A stretch of 64,000 nucleotides of DNA from Engraulis encrasicolus (taxonomy: Eukaryota; Chordata; Actinopteri; Clupeiformes; Engraulidae). The translations under genes were made by a program, and so were the position numbers. The stretch lies in assembly GCF_034702125.1 (NCBI RefSeq), contig NC_085876.1, positions 2,049,725 through 2,113,724 on the forward strand, read 5' to 3'. The notes below the pieces were generated by a model. That model ran no database searches, had not been told where the DNA came from, and saw nothing but the letters and a program-made list of their open reading frames with translations. Shown here in pieces: positions 47,640 through 63,180 of this stretch. The first letter of the stretch is position 1. The number at the start of each line of letters is the position of its first letter.

Positions 47640-47885
47640 CAACACACACACACGCACACACACACCCTTTGTGGGGCCCACCTATTGACTTCCCTTCACA
47701 TTAACCCTATCAATAGCTAAAGAATAATAAACTGTGCTGCCCAGACCAAAACATTCACTAACCTAAACCTATCAGTTCGAGAGAAAAAAAATTACACAGC
47801 TAGATTTACGGGGCCCAAAATGTGGGGCCCAAAAATTACCACTAAGAGGATTTTAGAGGATATCTGGCCCCCACAACAGTTGTTA
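47640..47885 (+). repeat. Diverged TGTGGGG-family repeat between CA tracts
   Basis: TTTGTGGGGCCCACCTATTGACTTCC, ACTAACCTAAACCTA and GGGGCCCAAAA are arranged as in the three better copies at 50,583, 56,485 and 58,335. A CA run precedes it and the long CA array at 47,899 follows. Confidence 0.55.
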
Positions 47886-47896
47886 GGTGTTCATGA

Positions 47897-48016
<120 letters not shown>

Positions 48017-48052
48017 GTGTATGTGTGCACATGTCAATTCTTTGTCTATATT

Positions 48053-48174
<122 letters not shown>

Positions 48175-48305
48175 CCAGAGGCTCTTGGCAGCAGGAAGTG
48201 CAGAGTCAGCAGACGAATGCGGGGGAGGAGTGATGCATCCTGGGAAACAGGCCGCCATTGATTGATGGAAGTCTGCCTGTCGCACAGCAGCAAAGATATA
48301 CTCCT

Positions 48306-48309
48306 GTAG

Positions 48310-48345
<36 letters not shown>
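48306..48345 (+). repeat. (CT)n microsatellite
   Basis: About 18 CT units. Confidence 0.93.
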
Positions 48346-48348
<3 letters not shown>

Positions 48349-48477
48349 GTGAACAGATTAAAAAACTTATAATGGATGCTCATTGTCATCGTTTCCCAAT
48401 AAGTTTTACACTTTTTTTCTATTTGCTAGCAACAAAATTAGCATATTCGGCATTGGTTGCCTTTGCTCTTTACAAAT

Positions 48478-48600
48478 GATGTTGCAGGCAGCATAACATT
48501 CTCAATGGCATCACCAGACTTCTGCCACATGTGTTCAGTGTGATCCTGCTCTCATCTGTGAAGAGCACAGGGCACCAACGGTGAGTGTGCCAATCTTGTT
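48478..48600 (-). pseudogene. Tc1/mariner transposase fragment
   Basis: On minus the frame reads WHTHRWCPVLFTDESRITLN, matching the W..VLFTDESR block around the first (or second) catalytic Asp of Tc1-like transposases. After a frameshift, DAIENVMLPAT follows where the family has an AACNI block. Only about 40 codons remain, no termini are visible, and it is clearly dead. Confidence 0.6.
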
Positions 48601-49340
48601 CTCTGGTATACACAAATTGCGCTGGTATACACAAATTTCTGCCCATTTCTTGTTACATTTGCACTACAGTAGGCTAAATGGATTCACGTCACATGATTCA
48701 CAAAAGCCTTGGTTTAACTTAGGATAGGTCAACAGTGAAAAACACACAGGTTTCACACACTAAGAGGTTTAAGTCTCACGAGCCATAACATGTTTCGGTG
48801 GCCCTATCACATAATATGCTGTGACACACCCAAAAATGGTTTAGAACGCTGGGATTCTACGACATAATTCCGTTAGCACAGCCGGTATTCAATGTGTCAA
48901 CTGGACAGGCTGGCATCACAGAAGTCTGATTGACTTGGAGTTGCATTCCTTTGGGTTTGGTTTTCACTTTATTGTTTTAGGAGTGTTGTAACAGCTGAAA
49001 CCTGTCCTCTGATTCACACCAGCCTTCAATCAAGTGTCAGTCAATTCTCTCTCTAGCTCTAGCTCTCTCTCTCTCCCTCTCTTCAAATTAATTTAGAGAG
49101 GCCTATGTCAGTGATAGCTTACATATGTTTCCTATTCCTCTGTCACTTTGCCGTCACTTATTGTGGGCCTCACTGTCTTAACTGTCTCTGTCACTCGTCA
49201 CTTTTGCTTTAATGTCTCCCTCTCTCCACAGGCACACTCTCTCAGTGTTCTCTCTCGCTCTGTTTCTCCTATTTTTTGCTCTCCCTCTCACTGCATATGA
49301 GCCTCTCCCCATCTTTCCCTCTCTGACACTCACCATTATT
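48601..49340. other. Intergenic, no gene seen
   Basis: Unique-looking sequence ending in CT-rich DNA (49,040-49,080 and 49,210-49,330). No motif found. Confidence 0.45.
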
Positions 49341-49444
49341 ATTACATTACACTTAGCTGACGCGTTTATCCAAAACAACGTTCAGTTATTTTAAGTACAG
49401 GGTATTGGTCCCCATAGAAGTCTGGGGTTAGGTGCCCTGCTCAA
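49341..49444 (+). repeat. Teleost interspersed repeat fragment
   Basis: ATTACATTACACTTAGCTGACGC, TTTATCCAAAaCAACGTTCAG, CAGGGTATTGGTCC and GGGGTTAGGTGCCcTGCTCAA match, in order, a very common fish repeat I know by sight. The class is not certain (SINE-like or DNA). Confidence 0.6.
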
Positions 49445-49560
49445 TCATCTGATCTTAAGTCCATCTCCTTAGCCCCACCCCTTTCTTTCTTTTTTTTCTT
49501 TCTTTCATTCTGAACTGTCACTAATACACGCTTAAGATTAAAAAAAAGCGGTCTGCTCTG

Positions 49561-49564
<4 letters not shown>

Positions 49565-49659
<95 letters not shown>

Positions 49660-49664
49660 GTGTG

Positions 49665-49723
<59 letters not shown>
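49565..49723 (+). repeat. (TG)n microsatellite with two TCCG interruptions
   Basis: 159 bp. CCGTGTGTCCG breaks it near 49,657-49,668. It pairs in inverted sense with the CA array 75 bp downstream. Confidence 0.97.
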
Positions 49724-49724
<1 letters not shown>

Positions 49725-49796
49725 TCCTCCATCCCATCAGATAAGAGCCAGGCCCATTCAATAGGTGGTCAGCTCCATTTCCTCTGCTGTCCTGGT

Positions 49797-49797
<1 letters not shown>

Positions 49798-49882
<85 letters not shown>
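49798..49882 (+). repeat. (AC)n microsatellite
   Basis: 85 bp of pure AC, the inverted partner of the TG array at 49,565. Confidence 0.97.
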
Positions 49883-49884
<2 letters not shown>

Positions 49885-50105
49885 GTACACAGTGTCCCTC
49901 TTAAGGGTCTCGCTGTGCTCTGTGTGCTGTATAACCTTCAGGGCTGAGAGTGTCACACTGACTCTCCACTGACAGCCATAAATCCCCTGGGATCCATTAG
50001 GGACTGTCTGTGTCTGTGTCTGTGTGTCCGTGTCTTTTCGCCCATTGTGCTCAGGGACACTGTCTGGACAACAACAGCAGTGGGCAGCTAATGCAGGTGT
50101 GTGTG

Positions 50106-50137
<32 letters not shown>

Positions 50138-50582
50138 TGTGTGCGCCTGCTTGCCTGCCTGCCTGCCTGCCTGCGTGTGTGTGTGTGTGTGTGGAAGGCT
50201 CTTTCAATTCCATCCTTTCTCAAAAGACCTTCAGGATGGAGGAATGGATAATATGAACACCATCACACTGGACATCAGAAAATAACATTTTGTCAACAAT
50301 ACACAGACAGACGCAGGCACACACACAGGGGTATGAAGAGCTGTTGTGTATGGAGATTAAACACATAAAGCTCACACACAGGTTACAGGAACCCTCACAT
50401 GAGTAGCTTGCATTTTGATGTTGACATCTGGCCCTATACACATTTCCATGACAGCCGTCACTATGGACTACATGTTGCTATAGCAACAGCATTCCATCTC
50501 TGCACTCTCGTGTGTATTAGTTCAGTTTGAGATGTTGGTGTTTTATTTTGCCTGAGACACGCACACACAGACACACACACAA
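49883..50582. other. Intergenic with (GTGC)n and (TGCC)n runs
   Basis: Tetranucleotide runs GTGC (50,103-50,140) and CTGC (50,147-50,173) lie between GT runs. Otherwise no gene motif. Confidence 0.55.
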
Positions 50583-50815
50583 ACAGCCCCACGCATGTCT
50601 TTGTGGGGTCTCTGCCCAAACCAAAATAATCCTAACCCTAACCTGTCAGTGAGGACATGTTTTTACACCTTTACTTTTACCAGTAACAACAAAAGTACCC
50701 CAGCAAAAGGGGTCAAAACATATGGGCTCCAGGATTTGGGCCCCACATTGAGCGAGGGCCAGAGCATGGGTGTGCTCCAATAGCAGTGGCCTCGCAAAGT
50801 AGGATTGGTGCAGTA
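50583..50815 (+). repeat. CA-flanked interspersed repeat, copy A
   Basis: Begins CAGCCCCACGCATGTCTTTG after CA-rich DNA and ends GGTGCAGTACACACAC into a CA run. Shared blocks with copies B and C: CTAACCTGTCAGTGAGGA, TTTACTTTTACCAGTAA, AACTACCCCAGCAAAAGG, GTGTGCTCCAATAGCAGTGG. Confidence 0.8.
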
Positions 50816-51324
<509 letters not shown>

Positions 51325-51843
51325 TTGGGTCTGTCTGTTTCTCTGTGTGTGTGTGTGTGTGTCTCTGTGTGTGTGTGTGTGCGCGCGTGCGCTGCAAAAT
51401 TTGTGCTTGGATTTGCAGCACACGACACACATTATCATTTTTTCCACTCTCTTTTCACAGCCTCTATGTACAGTCCTCTCTCTATCTACAGCTGTCTGTC
51501 TCTTAGCTGTTTCCTGTGTATCTCTGCGGCTGTCTTTTTCTTTCTCAATATAGGTATCCACTTGCCTGTATGAACATAGCGTGTTAAATGAAACTACCTG
51601 TCCTACAGAATCAGGCAAATAGGACCTGAATGATATTTATTGAGCCTAAATAGAACACAAGGTGCAAAAAGAAGACAAATGCGCCACTGAGAAATGTCAT
51701 ACCCAAGAATAGGTTACAAAGTGGCTAGTGAGACAAAAATTGTTACTAGCCACGGCCAAGTTTTAGCCATTTTTGGCTGGTTGGCAGGTGCCAATGTCAC
51801 CACCTGGTGTGCATCTATGTAACGTCTGCATATGGGTGCATTT

Positions 51844-52949
<1,106 letters not shown>

Positions 52950-53577
52950 GTATCAAGCAGTATAAAATATCTTGGGCACATCATCACTGACAAGCTGGAG
53001 GATGATGCTGACATGTATAGGCAGAGACGAATGTTGTATGCACAAGCTAACATGTTAGTAAGAAAATTTCATTACTGTCCTGATGATGTGAAAGTAAGCT
53101 TGTTTCGTGCCTACTGTAGCCCTATGTATGCAGCTCCATTATGGATCAACTATAAAAAAGAGACAATGCGTAAACTCCAAGTAGCATATAATGACTGCCT
53201 AAGGATATTGCTGAAAAAGCCCAGGAGTTGCAGTGCTAGTAAACTATTTTGTGACTCAGGACTATGTACTTTACAGGCTCTCCTGAGGAACCTAATGTTT
53301 AAGTTCATGTGCCGTTTGGATAAGTCTGAAAACTGCATTATAATGATGCTCACAAGTGCCAGATATAGCTCTGTCCGTTACCAATCATATATGTGGAAAC
53401 ATTGGTATAGCTGCCTTTTAAGACTGTCATGACATAGTTTGTATATGCTTTGGCATCATTGCTGTTTTTTTTTTTTTTAATTATTATTATTTCTTCTTTT
53501 TCCTGCACATTCTATTTCTATGTATATGTTGTGTGTCTGCCTATTGGGCCCTGAGCCTGTAATAAAGTTTATATATA
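52950..53577 (+). pseudogene. 5'-truncated LINE 3' end, RT C-terminus
   Basis: The plus frame reads KYLGHIITDKLEDDADMYRQ (YLG box), YAQANMLVRKFHYCPDDVKV, SLFRAYCSPMYAAPLW, QVAYNDCLRILLKKP and RNLMFKFMCRLDKSENCI, with a stop after SCLLRLS (TGA at about 53,430). It then runs through a T-run and AATAAAGTTTATATATATG (about 53,562-53,579), the 3' end of the element. From the YLG box to the stop the frame is intact (about 160 codons), so the copy is not very old. Same LINE family as 35,771-36,459, in the opposite orientation. 5' truncation is normal for LINE insertions. Confidence 0.85.
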
Positions 53578-54315
53578 TGGCAGGAAGATGGGAGCCGCCA
53601 AATAGAGGCATCAGCACAGCAGCAGTGGAGCAGAGGGAATGAGAGAGAGGAACAGAGAGAGAGAGGAATAGAGAGAGCGAGAGCGAGAGATGAAGAGCAG
53701 TTATCAGCTCAGAGGAACAGAGAGAAGAGCATGGCCATAGGAGACGTGAGAGACAAAGAAGTGAGGGAAAATGTGTATCGCTGGCGGGGCTGGCTTCTTC
53801 TATGTGACTGTAAAAGGCATTTCACCAGCGAGATTACACACCCTTGGCCTTCATGGTAATGGGGGAGTGGGGAGGCTTGGGGGTATGGTTATGAGAGTGC
53901 AGCTAATCTTATAAAACTGGGAAGGTGGCAGGAACCTTTGGCTATGGTTCTGGTTGTGTGTACATGTGCGTGTGAGTGTGTGAAAGAGAGAGCGTGCCTG
54001 CGCGTGTAAGGCAATATGTTTGGGTTAGTTTTGGTGTAATGGTACCCTCTAGCACCCTCTACAGTGCAATTAAAGAAGACACCTATTCCCACATTGGTCA
54101 AGGTACTGTAAATATAGAATTAAACTTAAAAAAAGTAAACCAGAACCAAATACAGTAACATCATCGGTTGGGGGCGATGTGTGTAAAATTGCTGTCTTCT
54201 GTGTTTATTGCGTGAAGGATACTTAAGGCGCCATAGCGTGGACTCTGACTGTACTAGTAAGTAAACAACACACAAACACGATTCTTGTTTTTTTAACAAG
54301 GTGGCAGCACCACAG
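53578..54315. other. Intergenic, no gene seen
   Basis: GA-rich near 53,635-53,700. A TATA-repeat tail of the LINE is at its left edge. No motif. Confidence 0.45.
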
Positions 54316-55693
54316 GAGTGATTCTACGATTCGAGTGCCCTTTTGGCAAAAGCAAAATGTCAATTATCAGTAATTTTTTTAATAAATGACCTAGATGTTT
54401 CAATAGTGTATACATTTAATTATCCAAACAAACAAATTGCAAAACTTAATATGAAATAATTTGTTAAATATTGTAATGAAAGCGAACATTTGCTTGATTA
54501 TTATGTCAGCAGTGTTATGGACAAATACTATGTCAACATATAGTATAAAAATACTACACAGTTGAAACAACATACGTAAGTGCTTATTTACAATAATGTT
54601 GTCATTAATCTGTGCAACTGATATGGAAATGATATGGACTTTTTTTTCATTATAAATCCCTGTAACGTCTGATTTGAATTTAGTCACCCTCCTTACACAA
54701 GACTTTATCTCTCGAGAGATAATCCCTAGTATCTGTTCATAGGATTTTCCCAACACATAAGAGACCAATAGCACAAAAACACTTTCAAAACAGTCAACTG
54801 TGTTACTCAACTGTGTTACGGTCAACAGTGCAGGGGAACAAGTCAGCACTTTTTTTACCCATCTCCCTAAAACACAAATGATTTTGTTTGTTTGTTTATC
54901 AATATGGAGAACATTGACAAAAACATACTCCTCCTCAACATAGCTGATGCGTAACACAATTGATGGTGGCACAGCTTGACATTTCAGCCATTTTCAGGGT
55001 GTTGTACTAACTGAAGACCTCAGAACTTGCACCAAAACACCTTAATCAATTTATGACTTTGTACGCTTTATCTGTGTTTTTCTACTATTCATTTCTAATT
55101 CGGGTTCTTATGATTATGTTGAGAACACAGTTGACAGGCAATTTTCCAGCTCTAAGACCATAAAAAATAATGGATTAAATTATGGAAAAGGTGAACTCAA
55201 AACTTACTAAACAGTCTTTGCATCACCACCCAAAGATGTAATGACATTTTATGGCGTTGGTCAGAGGATTTAGTACCAAACTCTTACTGATTTATTCAGT
55301 GTGTGACACGGTTGACACAGTTTTCTGAGACGCACACAAAATGGCAAATTTAATTTATAATGGAAAGCACAATAGACTTTTTAACAGTTTTGTCATATGG
55401 TGATACAGTAACTACCGTGAAACAACATTTGCAATGATCTTGGACAAAACAAGGTTCTAATATGAAGACTGAATCTGACATTTAGAAAACGAGGACGGCA
55501 TGAAAACGTCAAGAAACCAGTATTGAATATTCATTCTTGCAGAGGAAAATAATGTTATGTCTTCACTTTCTGTAGTATATGAAAGATAAATTTGTGCTAA
55601 TGTCCAAAACATCATTGGATGCCGTTTATAATTAGTGGAATTGGCAAATAAAATCCATGGACCTAAAAGCGCACTGTAATCGTAGAATCACTC
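54316..55693. mobile_element. 1.38-kb DNA element with GAGTGATTCTACGATT inverted ends
   Basis: The left end GAGTGATTCTACGATTCGAG and the reverse complement of the right end GAGTGATTCTACGATTACAG share 16 bp exactly, with further similarity AGTGC.CTTTT. ACAG flanks both sides (54,312-54,315 and 55,694-55,697), a possible 4-bp duplication. The interior is AT-rich with repeated ACACAGTTGAC and GTTGACAG words. A long minus frame at 54,400-54,972 has no ATG near its start. Class unclear; a 4-bp duplication would fit Chapaev-like elements. Confidence 0.8.
54400..54972 (-). other. 190-codon open frame inside the TIR element, no ATG
   Basis: The frame starts with GTG and has no in-frame ATG upstream before a stop. 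The product is Ile/Val/Phe-rich and follows the AT bias of the element. No motif of a transposase or other known protein is visible. It may be a decayed element gene or a chance frame. Confidence 0.25.
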
Positions 55694-55697
55694 ACAG

Positions 55698-56450
<753 letters not shown>

Positions 56451-56484
56451 ACACGTGCATGCACACGTACACACTTACACACAC

Positions 56485-57161
56485 ACAGCCCAACCTTAAA
56501 GGACCAGTTCAGTCAATTTCAACATGCAGTGTAATGCTCACACTACCCTGTCCTTGTCAGTACATGGGGTTTTTTTTCTTCTTCTTCAGCCTTTTCCGAG
56601 ATCTGGTCATTGTAATGGAGGCAGCACTTTGTTTACATTTCAAAAAAACATTTTTATTTATTCCCAAAAACATCCGAAAGGTTATACAAAATCAGCAGAC
56701 AACTAGCAAACAGCGGTACCTTTTGGGAAAATATTTGGAGTAGGCCTATATTTTAAAAAAACCAAATAAACAAACGCTGCCCCCATTAGAATAGCTCATA
56801 TCTCGGAAAAGGCTTAGACGAAAAATGTGGCATCACCGGGTACTGACAAGTCAAGGGTAGCGTGAGCAATACAACAGCATATTGAAATTGACTTAACTGG
56901 TCCTTTAATATCTTTGTGGGCACTTCCATTTATGTTAACTCTAAGAATAACTGAAGAATGCTAAACTGTGCCCAAACCAAAACAACCTAACCCTAACCTG
57001 TGAGTGAGGAAATGTTTTTACATTTTTACTTTTACCAGTAACAACAAAACTACCCCAGCAAAAAGGATCAAAACAGGATTTGGGCCCCAAATGGAGCAAA
57101 GGCCCCAGCATGTGGGTGTGCTCCAATAGCAGTGGCCTCACGAAGGTAGATTAGTGTAGTA
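56485..57161 (+). repeat. CA-flanked interspersed repeat, copy B, split by a MITE
   Basis: Begins ACAGCCCAACC, is interrupted by the TTAA MITE at 56,496-56,908, resumes TATCTTTGTGGGC and ends TAGTGTAGTACACAC. Blocks CTAACCTGTGAGTGAGGA, TTTACTTTTACCAGTAA and GTGCTCCAATAGCAGTGG are shared with copies A and C. Confidence 0.82.
56496..56908. mobile_element. TTAA-ended MITE, 413 bp, nested in repeat copy B
   Basis: Ends TTAAAGGACCAGTT.AGTCAATTTCAA and its reverse complement form a TIR of about 27 bp with TTAA at both tips. Sibling copy C (58,335) shows the uninterrupted site as CCAACTTCATATCTTTG, so the insertion point can be read directly. Non-coding interior. Confidence 0.9.
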
Positions 57162-57604
57162 CACACGCACACGTGCACGCACACACGCAATTATGAGCAC
57201 AGCTTGTTTTGCAACCAAGTTGTCAAGGTGAGACCAAAGTGTGCTTTCCCATTTCAACGTACCAACTTTTTACAATCAATTAACAACCTACTGCATGCAA
57301 GCATGCATGCCTATGTGTGTGCATGTGTGTATGGGTGGGTGGGTTCAGTCATACATTCAGAATGAAGATTTTCCCTCCCTACATCTCTGGCTGTTATTAC
57401 GAGAAGATCGTTATGCTTTTATTTTAAAATGCTTTGGACAAAAATACTGTAATATTAGTAAGAGAATATATACATATTGTAACTGTAGTATGAAACAAAA
57501 TCTAAACCTATGCACCCACACACATTAACACTCGCTGTTGAGTACGTTGTTGTGAAGCTGCTGGAGACTTGATATTAATGCACACGCACGCACGCACGCA
57601 TGCA

Positions 57605-57606
<2 letters not shown>
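57162..57606. other. Intergenic, no gene seen
   Basis: Contains short CA runs and an AT-rich stretch. No motif. Confidence 0.5.

Positions 57607-57688
<82 letters not shown>
57607..57688 (+). repeat. (CT)n microsatellite, 41 units
   Basis: Pure CT, 82 bp. Confidence 0.97.
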
Positions 57689-57690
<2 letters not shown>

Positions 57691-57743
57691 AATGGGACAT
57701 GGGAAGCAATTACATGAGTTCATAAGATAATATGAAAAACAAG

Positions 57744-57844
<101 letters not shown>

Positions 57845-57958
57845 AAGAGCATATTACATTACATGTCGCTTTTTAAATTCCATATTCTCCTCCTTTATGG
57901 TTTATTAATGGCTTCCCCAGCTGGAGCAGGGCTTTAGGCAAACACAGCGTGCACCTCA

Positions 57959-58076
<118 letters not shown>

Positions 58077-58334
58077 TGAAGAAAGAATGACGCTCTCTGA
58101 TTCTCTCAATTTCCTCCCAACGTACAAAGGGATGGTGAAATTAGCAGAGCATGCTGGAGTCATGGAATAATGACCAGTGTGATTTACACCTGATTACAGT
58201 CACCACTACCATGCTCTAATCCACACACACACACCAGGTCTAGGGTTCCCTGCCTATTTCTTCAAATATTTTTTTCTCCCATCTGTCTAATTCAGGCTAC
58301 AGACAAAGTAAGTGGAAAGCAGCACACACATGTA

Positions 58335-58559
58335 CAGCCCCAACTTCATATCTTTGTGGAGCCAAAACAATCTCTAACCTTAACCTGTCAGTGAGGAAAT
58401 ATTTTTACACTTACTTTTACCAGTAATAACAAAACTACCCCAGCAAAAGGGGTCAAAACATGTGTGGTCCAGGATTTGGGACCCACATGGGGCAAGGGCC
58501 CCACCTTGTCGGTGTGCTCCAATAGCAGTGGCCTCACAAAGGTAGATTGGTGCAGTACA
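58335..58559 (+). repeat. CA-flanked interspersed repeat, copy C
   Basis: Begins CAGCCCCAACTTCATATC and ends GGTGCAGTACATACACAC, between CA-rich tracts. It gives the empty-site reference for the MITE in copy B. Confidence 0.82.
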
Positions 58560-58673
58560 TACACACAAACACCCACCCACACACACAGACCCACACCCAC
58601 ACCCAAGCACACAACACACACATACACACTTTCCAAAAGGATGCAATTATGGTAGTGCATATCAGGAAACAAC

Positions 58674-58814
<141 letters not shown>

Positions 58815-58915
58815 TCTAATGTGGGCCTCATTAGAGGCAAGGTAGGTTGCTGGTAGATGTGATTGACTTGCAGCCATATCATCAGTCACAATGCCACCTC
58901 TAGCAGGTGAACACT

Positions 58916-59978
<1,063 letters not shown>

Positions 59979-60065
59979 ACTGTAAAAAATGACAGTGAAA
60001 TTTACAGGGAAACTATGTAAAATGCCTACAGAACAGCACTGTAAGCCACAAAACAAGTATGTATT
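59979..60065 (+). repeat. ACTGTAAAAAATGACAGTG-type repeat, left end
   Basis: ACTGTAAAAAATGACAGTG..TTTACAG and ACAGCACTGTAA words are typical of a fish DNA-transposon terminus I have seen before. The other end is not identified. Confidence 0.35.
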
Positions 60066-60347
60066 GTTGAAATCTCAGTTAATGTCTGTATACTATCAAA
60101 CATAAAGTTTTTGTTATATTTACTAAAAGAATGTGTGATTTAAAGCAAATTTATTTGTTAAAGCTACAAATATTGGTAACAAAAACAGAGGAATACAGTA
60201 ACACTCATAACACAAATGTTGTGTTAATTTGACAAGTTTTTAATGTATAAAGTGCTTATTTAGGCTGTATGTTTTTTTTTTTGTTTTTTTTTTTTCTCAA
60301 CAAAGGCTTCAGTCTAATTCATTGTTTGGGAATTACATGGATATTAA

Positions 60348-62136
60348 CCCTTTAAGCGCCACAATTATTTTTTCAAAAAAGCTGAATATTGGCATGACAA
60401 ATTCAAATGACTGTGGCTTGACAGTGGTAACAGATAGAGCTTGACTGTCAATTAGACAAATATTGGGGATGACCAAGATTATTTTGGGAGTAAATATTTA
60501 ATTTGCATATTCTGACGTCATATGATGGCGGATATTTTGATTTTTAATACATTTTGGAAAATATTCATAATTTTCAATAGATTATTGAATTTATTTAGCA
60601 ATATTTGACATTCCATTACTATCACGTAGTGCACATACACTATGGTCAAGGAAATAAGTAGTTTTAGGCAGAATATATATAGTATATATTGTAATATTGC
60701 AATAATATAATGCAATAATATTGAAATATATAATGCAACAATTACTACTTTTGCCTGGAGGGCCGAACATGTTTGTATCTGTAACCTGTACCTTTTTAGC
60801 TTGTGAAACTTTCACAGAAAGGGTCAGCACACACATATTCAATTCATATTTATGCCTATTTTTATATCTGTATAGCCTACTATGGCCTTTGCAGCAGGTG
60901 CTGTATAGGCAGTAAAATGGTTGATCATGGCACAGTCTAGATCAGTGACTTCTACAGTTTGTCACTTACATTTCACAAAACTAATGGGCAAACTGTCAAC
61001 AAAATGGGTACGAAATCATAAGTATTATGTCCATAGTATTGTGTCCAAAGTAATTAGGCTACGTTATAGCCTGACACCTGAAGCCGATCAGGAACACAAT
61101 CCTCTCCTCCCCCCCCCTCGCGTGGAGAGCGCAGCGCCCTTCCACACTCTCCCCCGTTTGAGAGAAATATATCGCCACCTCTTTCGTCTTTATTTGCTGT
61201 TTTACTGATTTGTATAACTCTTACAAAGACAGTCAAAACACTGTGACCAGTCTGATTGTCAACAACGAGTCTAAAACATTCATGTTTTAGGGTTGCCTAT
61301 GCGTCTTCTCTTCACCGTGTGTTCTATTACCAAAACCTCTCCATACGGAGATATGGCCACGTTCGCCGCTGCCATCCACCCAGTAGAAGTCAGAAAGAGG
61401 GACAGAATGAGTGCGTGTATGCTGCTTGGTGAACAGTGTTTGTCTGATCCCAGGATTATTGCGTTTGCGTCCGGATAGGTGGCTACCCGCATCACCGGGG
61501 GCTGAATGGACAGAGCGCAAGCTAACATTACCAGACCCACTTCTCTCACCCCTAATTCCTCCACCAATACCTGTATGGACACTGCGACTGCATTCGCCAT
61601 TACCGCCGACTTACTTGAGATCGGATAAAGTCACCGAATGAGTTTCAATGCGTGTGTGCTTAGAGAACATCCTTTCTTCGCATGTCGGCATCACTGCCTT
61701 TGGAAGTTTCACTGCGGTAAACAAAGAGTGCTCGTTCGATCATTATCCTCCTCGTGAGATAAAAACTGTCCTTCAGAGTCAGAGTAGGCAAATAACATGC
61801 TCAGAACTTCGTCACGATTCAACTTCTCACTAGCCATGATGAAATAGCTCGCCGATAGTTCGCTGATAACAACACAAACTCACGCACGCCTCGACAAAGA
61901 CGCAAAGTGGCTACTTCCGCATTTTGTGGTCGCGTCACAGGTCGCGTCTTTTACTGCTTCGCCATAGACTCTGTGAACTACAAAATGACGTAATCGTAGT
62001 CTTGTTTCAAAGGGTAGCATGTCTGCCAACTACTGGTAGGGGGGATGAACACCATTAAGACCGCTGGTTTGATCTACATGCGCTTTTGTTCATGATGACG
62101 TCCCGTCGCAATTCTGCGACTTTGACGCTTAAAGGG
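60348..62136. mobile_element. piggyBac deletion derivative, 1.8 kb
   Basis: TTAA (60,344-60,347) is followed by CCCTTTAAGCGCCA, and the right end TGACGCTTAAAGGG is followed by TTAA (62,137-62,140). This gives a TIR of about 14 bp with one mismatch, a CCC start and a TTAA duplication, all canonical piggyBac features. On minus, from 61,837, the first codons of a transposase-like gene survive, but no catalytic core is present, so an internal deletion or replacement made it non-autonomous. Confidence 0.9.
61709..61837 (-). pseudogene. piggyBac transposase N-terminal stub
   Basis: Starting at ATG (61,837-61,835 on minus) the frame reads MASEKLNRDEVLSMLFAYSD then SEGQFLSHEEDND and ends at a stop after about 43 codons. 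An acidic, Ser/Asp-rich N-terminus just inside the TIR is typical of piggyBac transposases. The downstream frame (61,600-61,280, about 100 codons) has no DDD catalytic motif I can recognise. Only the start of the gene remains. Confidence 0.55.
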
Positions 62137-62140
62137 TTAA

Positions 62141-62889
62141 GTCTAGAAACTCTTTAGACATCCCCAGCCTATTCTGGCAGAATATGGTTTATTTAGACCC
62201 ATATTTAAGACTTAGAAAACTAGATCAACCCTTGGATTGTTTAATGTATGCGACTTCGACAGCAGGCGGTTTGTAGTCTGATGAACTACGCTGAGCAGGC
62301 TAGTGCATCCCCTTCTCCCTTCTCTCTTTTTTTCTCGCTTCTGCGAACTCGATAGGCCGCGCATGCATGAAGCGAAAAAAGAGAAGGAGATGTAGTAACA
62401 TGCATCCTTAATTCAAGGCATGCACAGAGACAAACTTTGCAAACTTTGATGTGCATGCGCTCATCCAGGCTTCAGAACGTTCTGTTGCTGAGCAACGACT
62501 TGAGAACAATTCATCCAGACGACCCAGAGGCAGCAGAGAAGACTGGAGCAACAGACGGAAAATCTTCGGCTGAAGTTGAATATTGCTTGGTTAGCTTCGT
62601 GTGTACTTCCAAGTAAGCATATTTACCCAGAGGCATAAAACAAATGTGTTTGCTTTTTAAACAACATGGCGTAATTCATGTTAGCTACTAGGTTAAATTG
62701 TGTTTCGATGTGAGGAATGTAGCCACTTGTTCTGGGGCAAACGGCTTGCCTGTGGCCGTCGTTGGGTTAAAGCGTGCACGACGACAGGTTTCGTGCCGTT
62801 TACTTCTTCATGACAGAAATGGAACACGTTGCTGTATAAGATAGTTGTAACGATAGTGTGCTAATTGCATTCCAATTGTGGTTATTACA
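62141..62889 (+). promoter_or_regulatory. Possible promoter and 5' exon of a host gene, weak
   Basis: The palindrome GTTGCTGAGCAAC (62,484-62,496) resembles an RFX X-box with a spacer one base short. About 115 bp downstream, TTCCAA|GTAAGC is splice-donor-like (about 62,609-62,615). The segment is richer in CpG than its surroundings. No coding start is identified, and nothing proves transcription. Confidence 0.25.
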
Positions 62890-63180
62890 CAGGGTGTCCG
62901 CGGAGTCTAAAAAAGTCTAAAATTACACATTATCCATTTTAGGCCTAAAAAAGTCTAAAATATAGGGATTTTTTGCACTTTAGTCTAAAATTGAGTTTGA
63001 GTAATTTAAGACCTACGTTTCAATGCAAAATATCGACAAAGGATTAATGTTTATTTGTTCTGTTTTGCTTTGTTTTTACGTCCTTTTCCACACTGCTTTT
63101 TTTCCTGGTATTGTGGCAGTTATGGTCTGTGTAGTTCTACATGACATGTTGCTGTTTGCAACGTACAATAATAAAACTAC
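62890..63180 (+). mobile_element. hAT-like repeat, left part
   Basis: CAGGGTGTCCGCGGAGTCTAAAAAAGTCTAAAA with several further GTCTAAAA words resembles the left end of a fish hAT family with CAGGG termini. The matching right end was not found, so the extent is approximate. Confidence 0.4.

Noticed and set aside
54400..54972. 190-codon frame as a host gene
   Set aside because: It begins with GTG, has no in-frame ATG upstream, shows AT-driven composition, and lies wholly within a TIR-bounded element.
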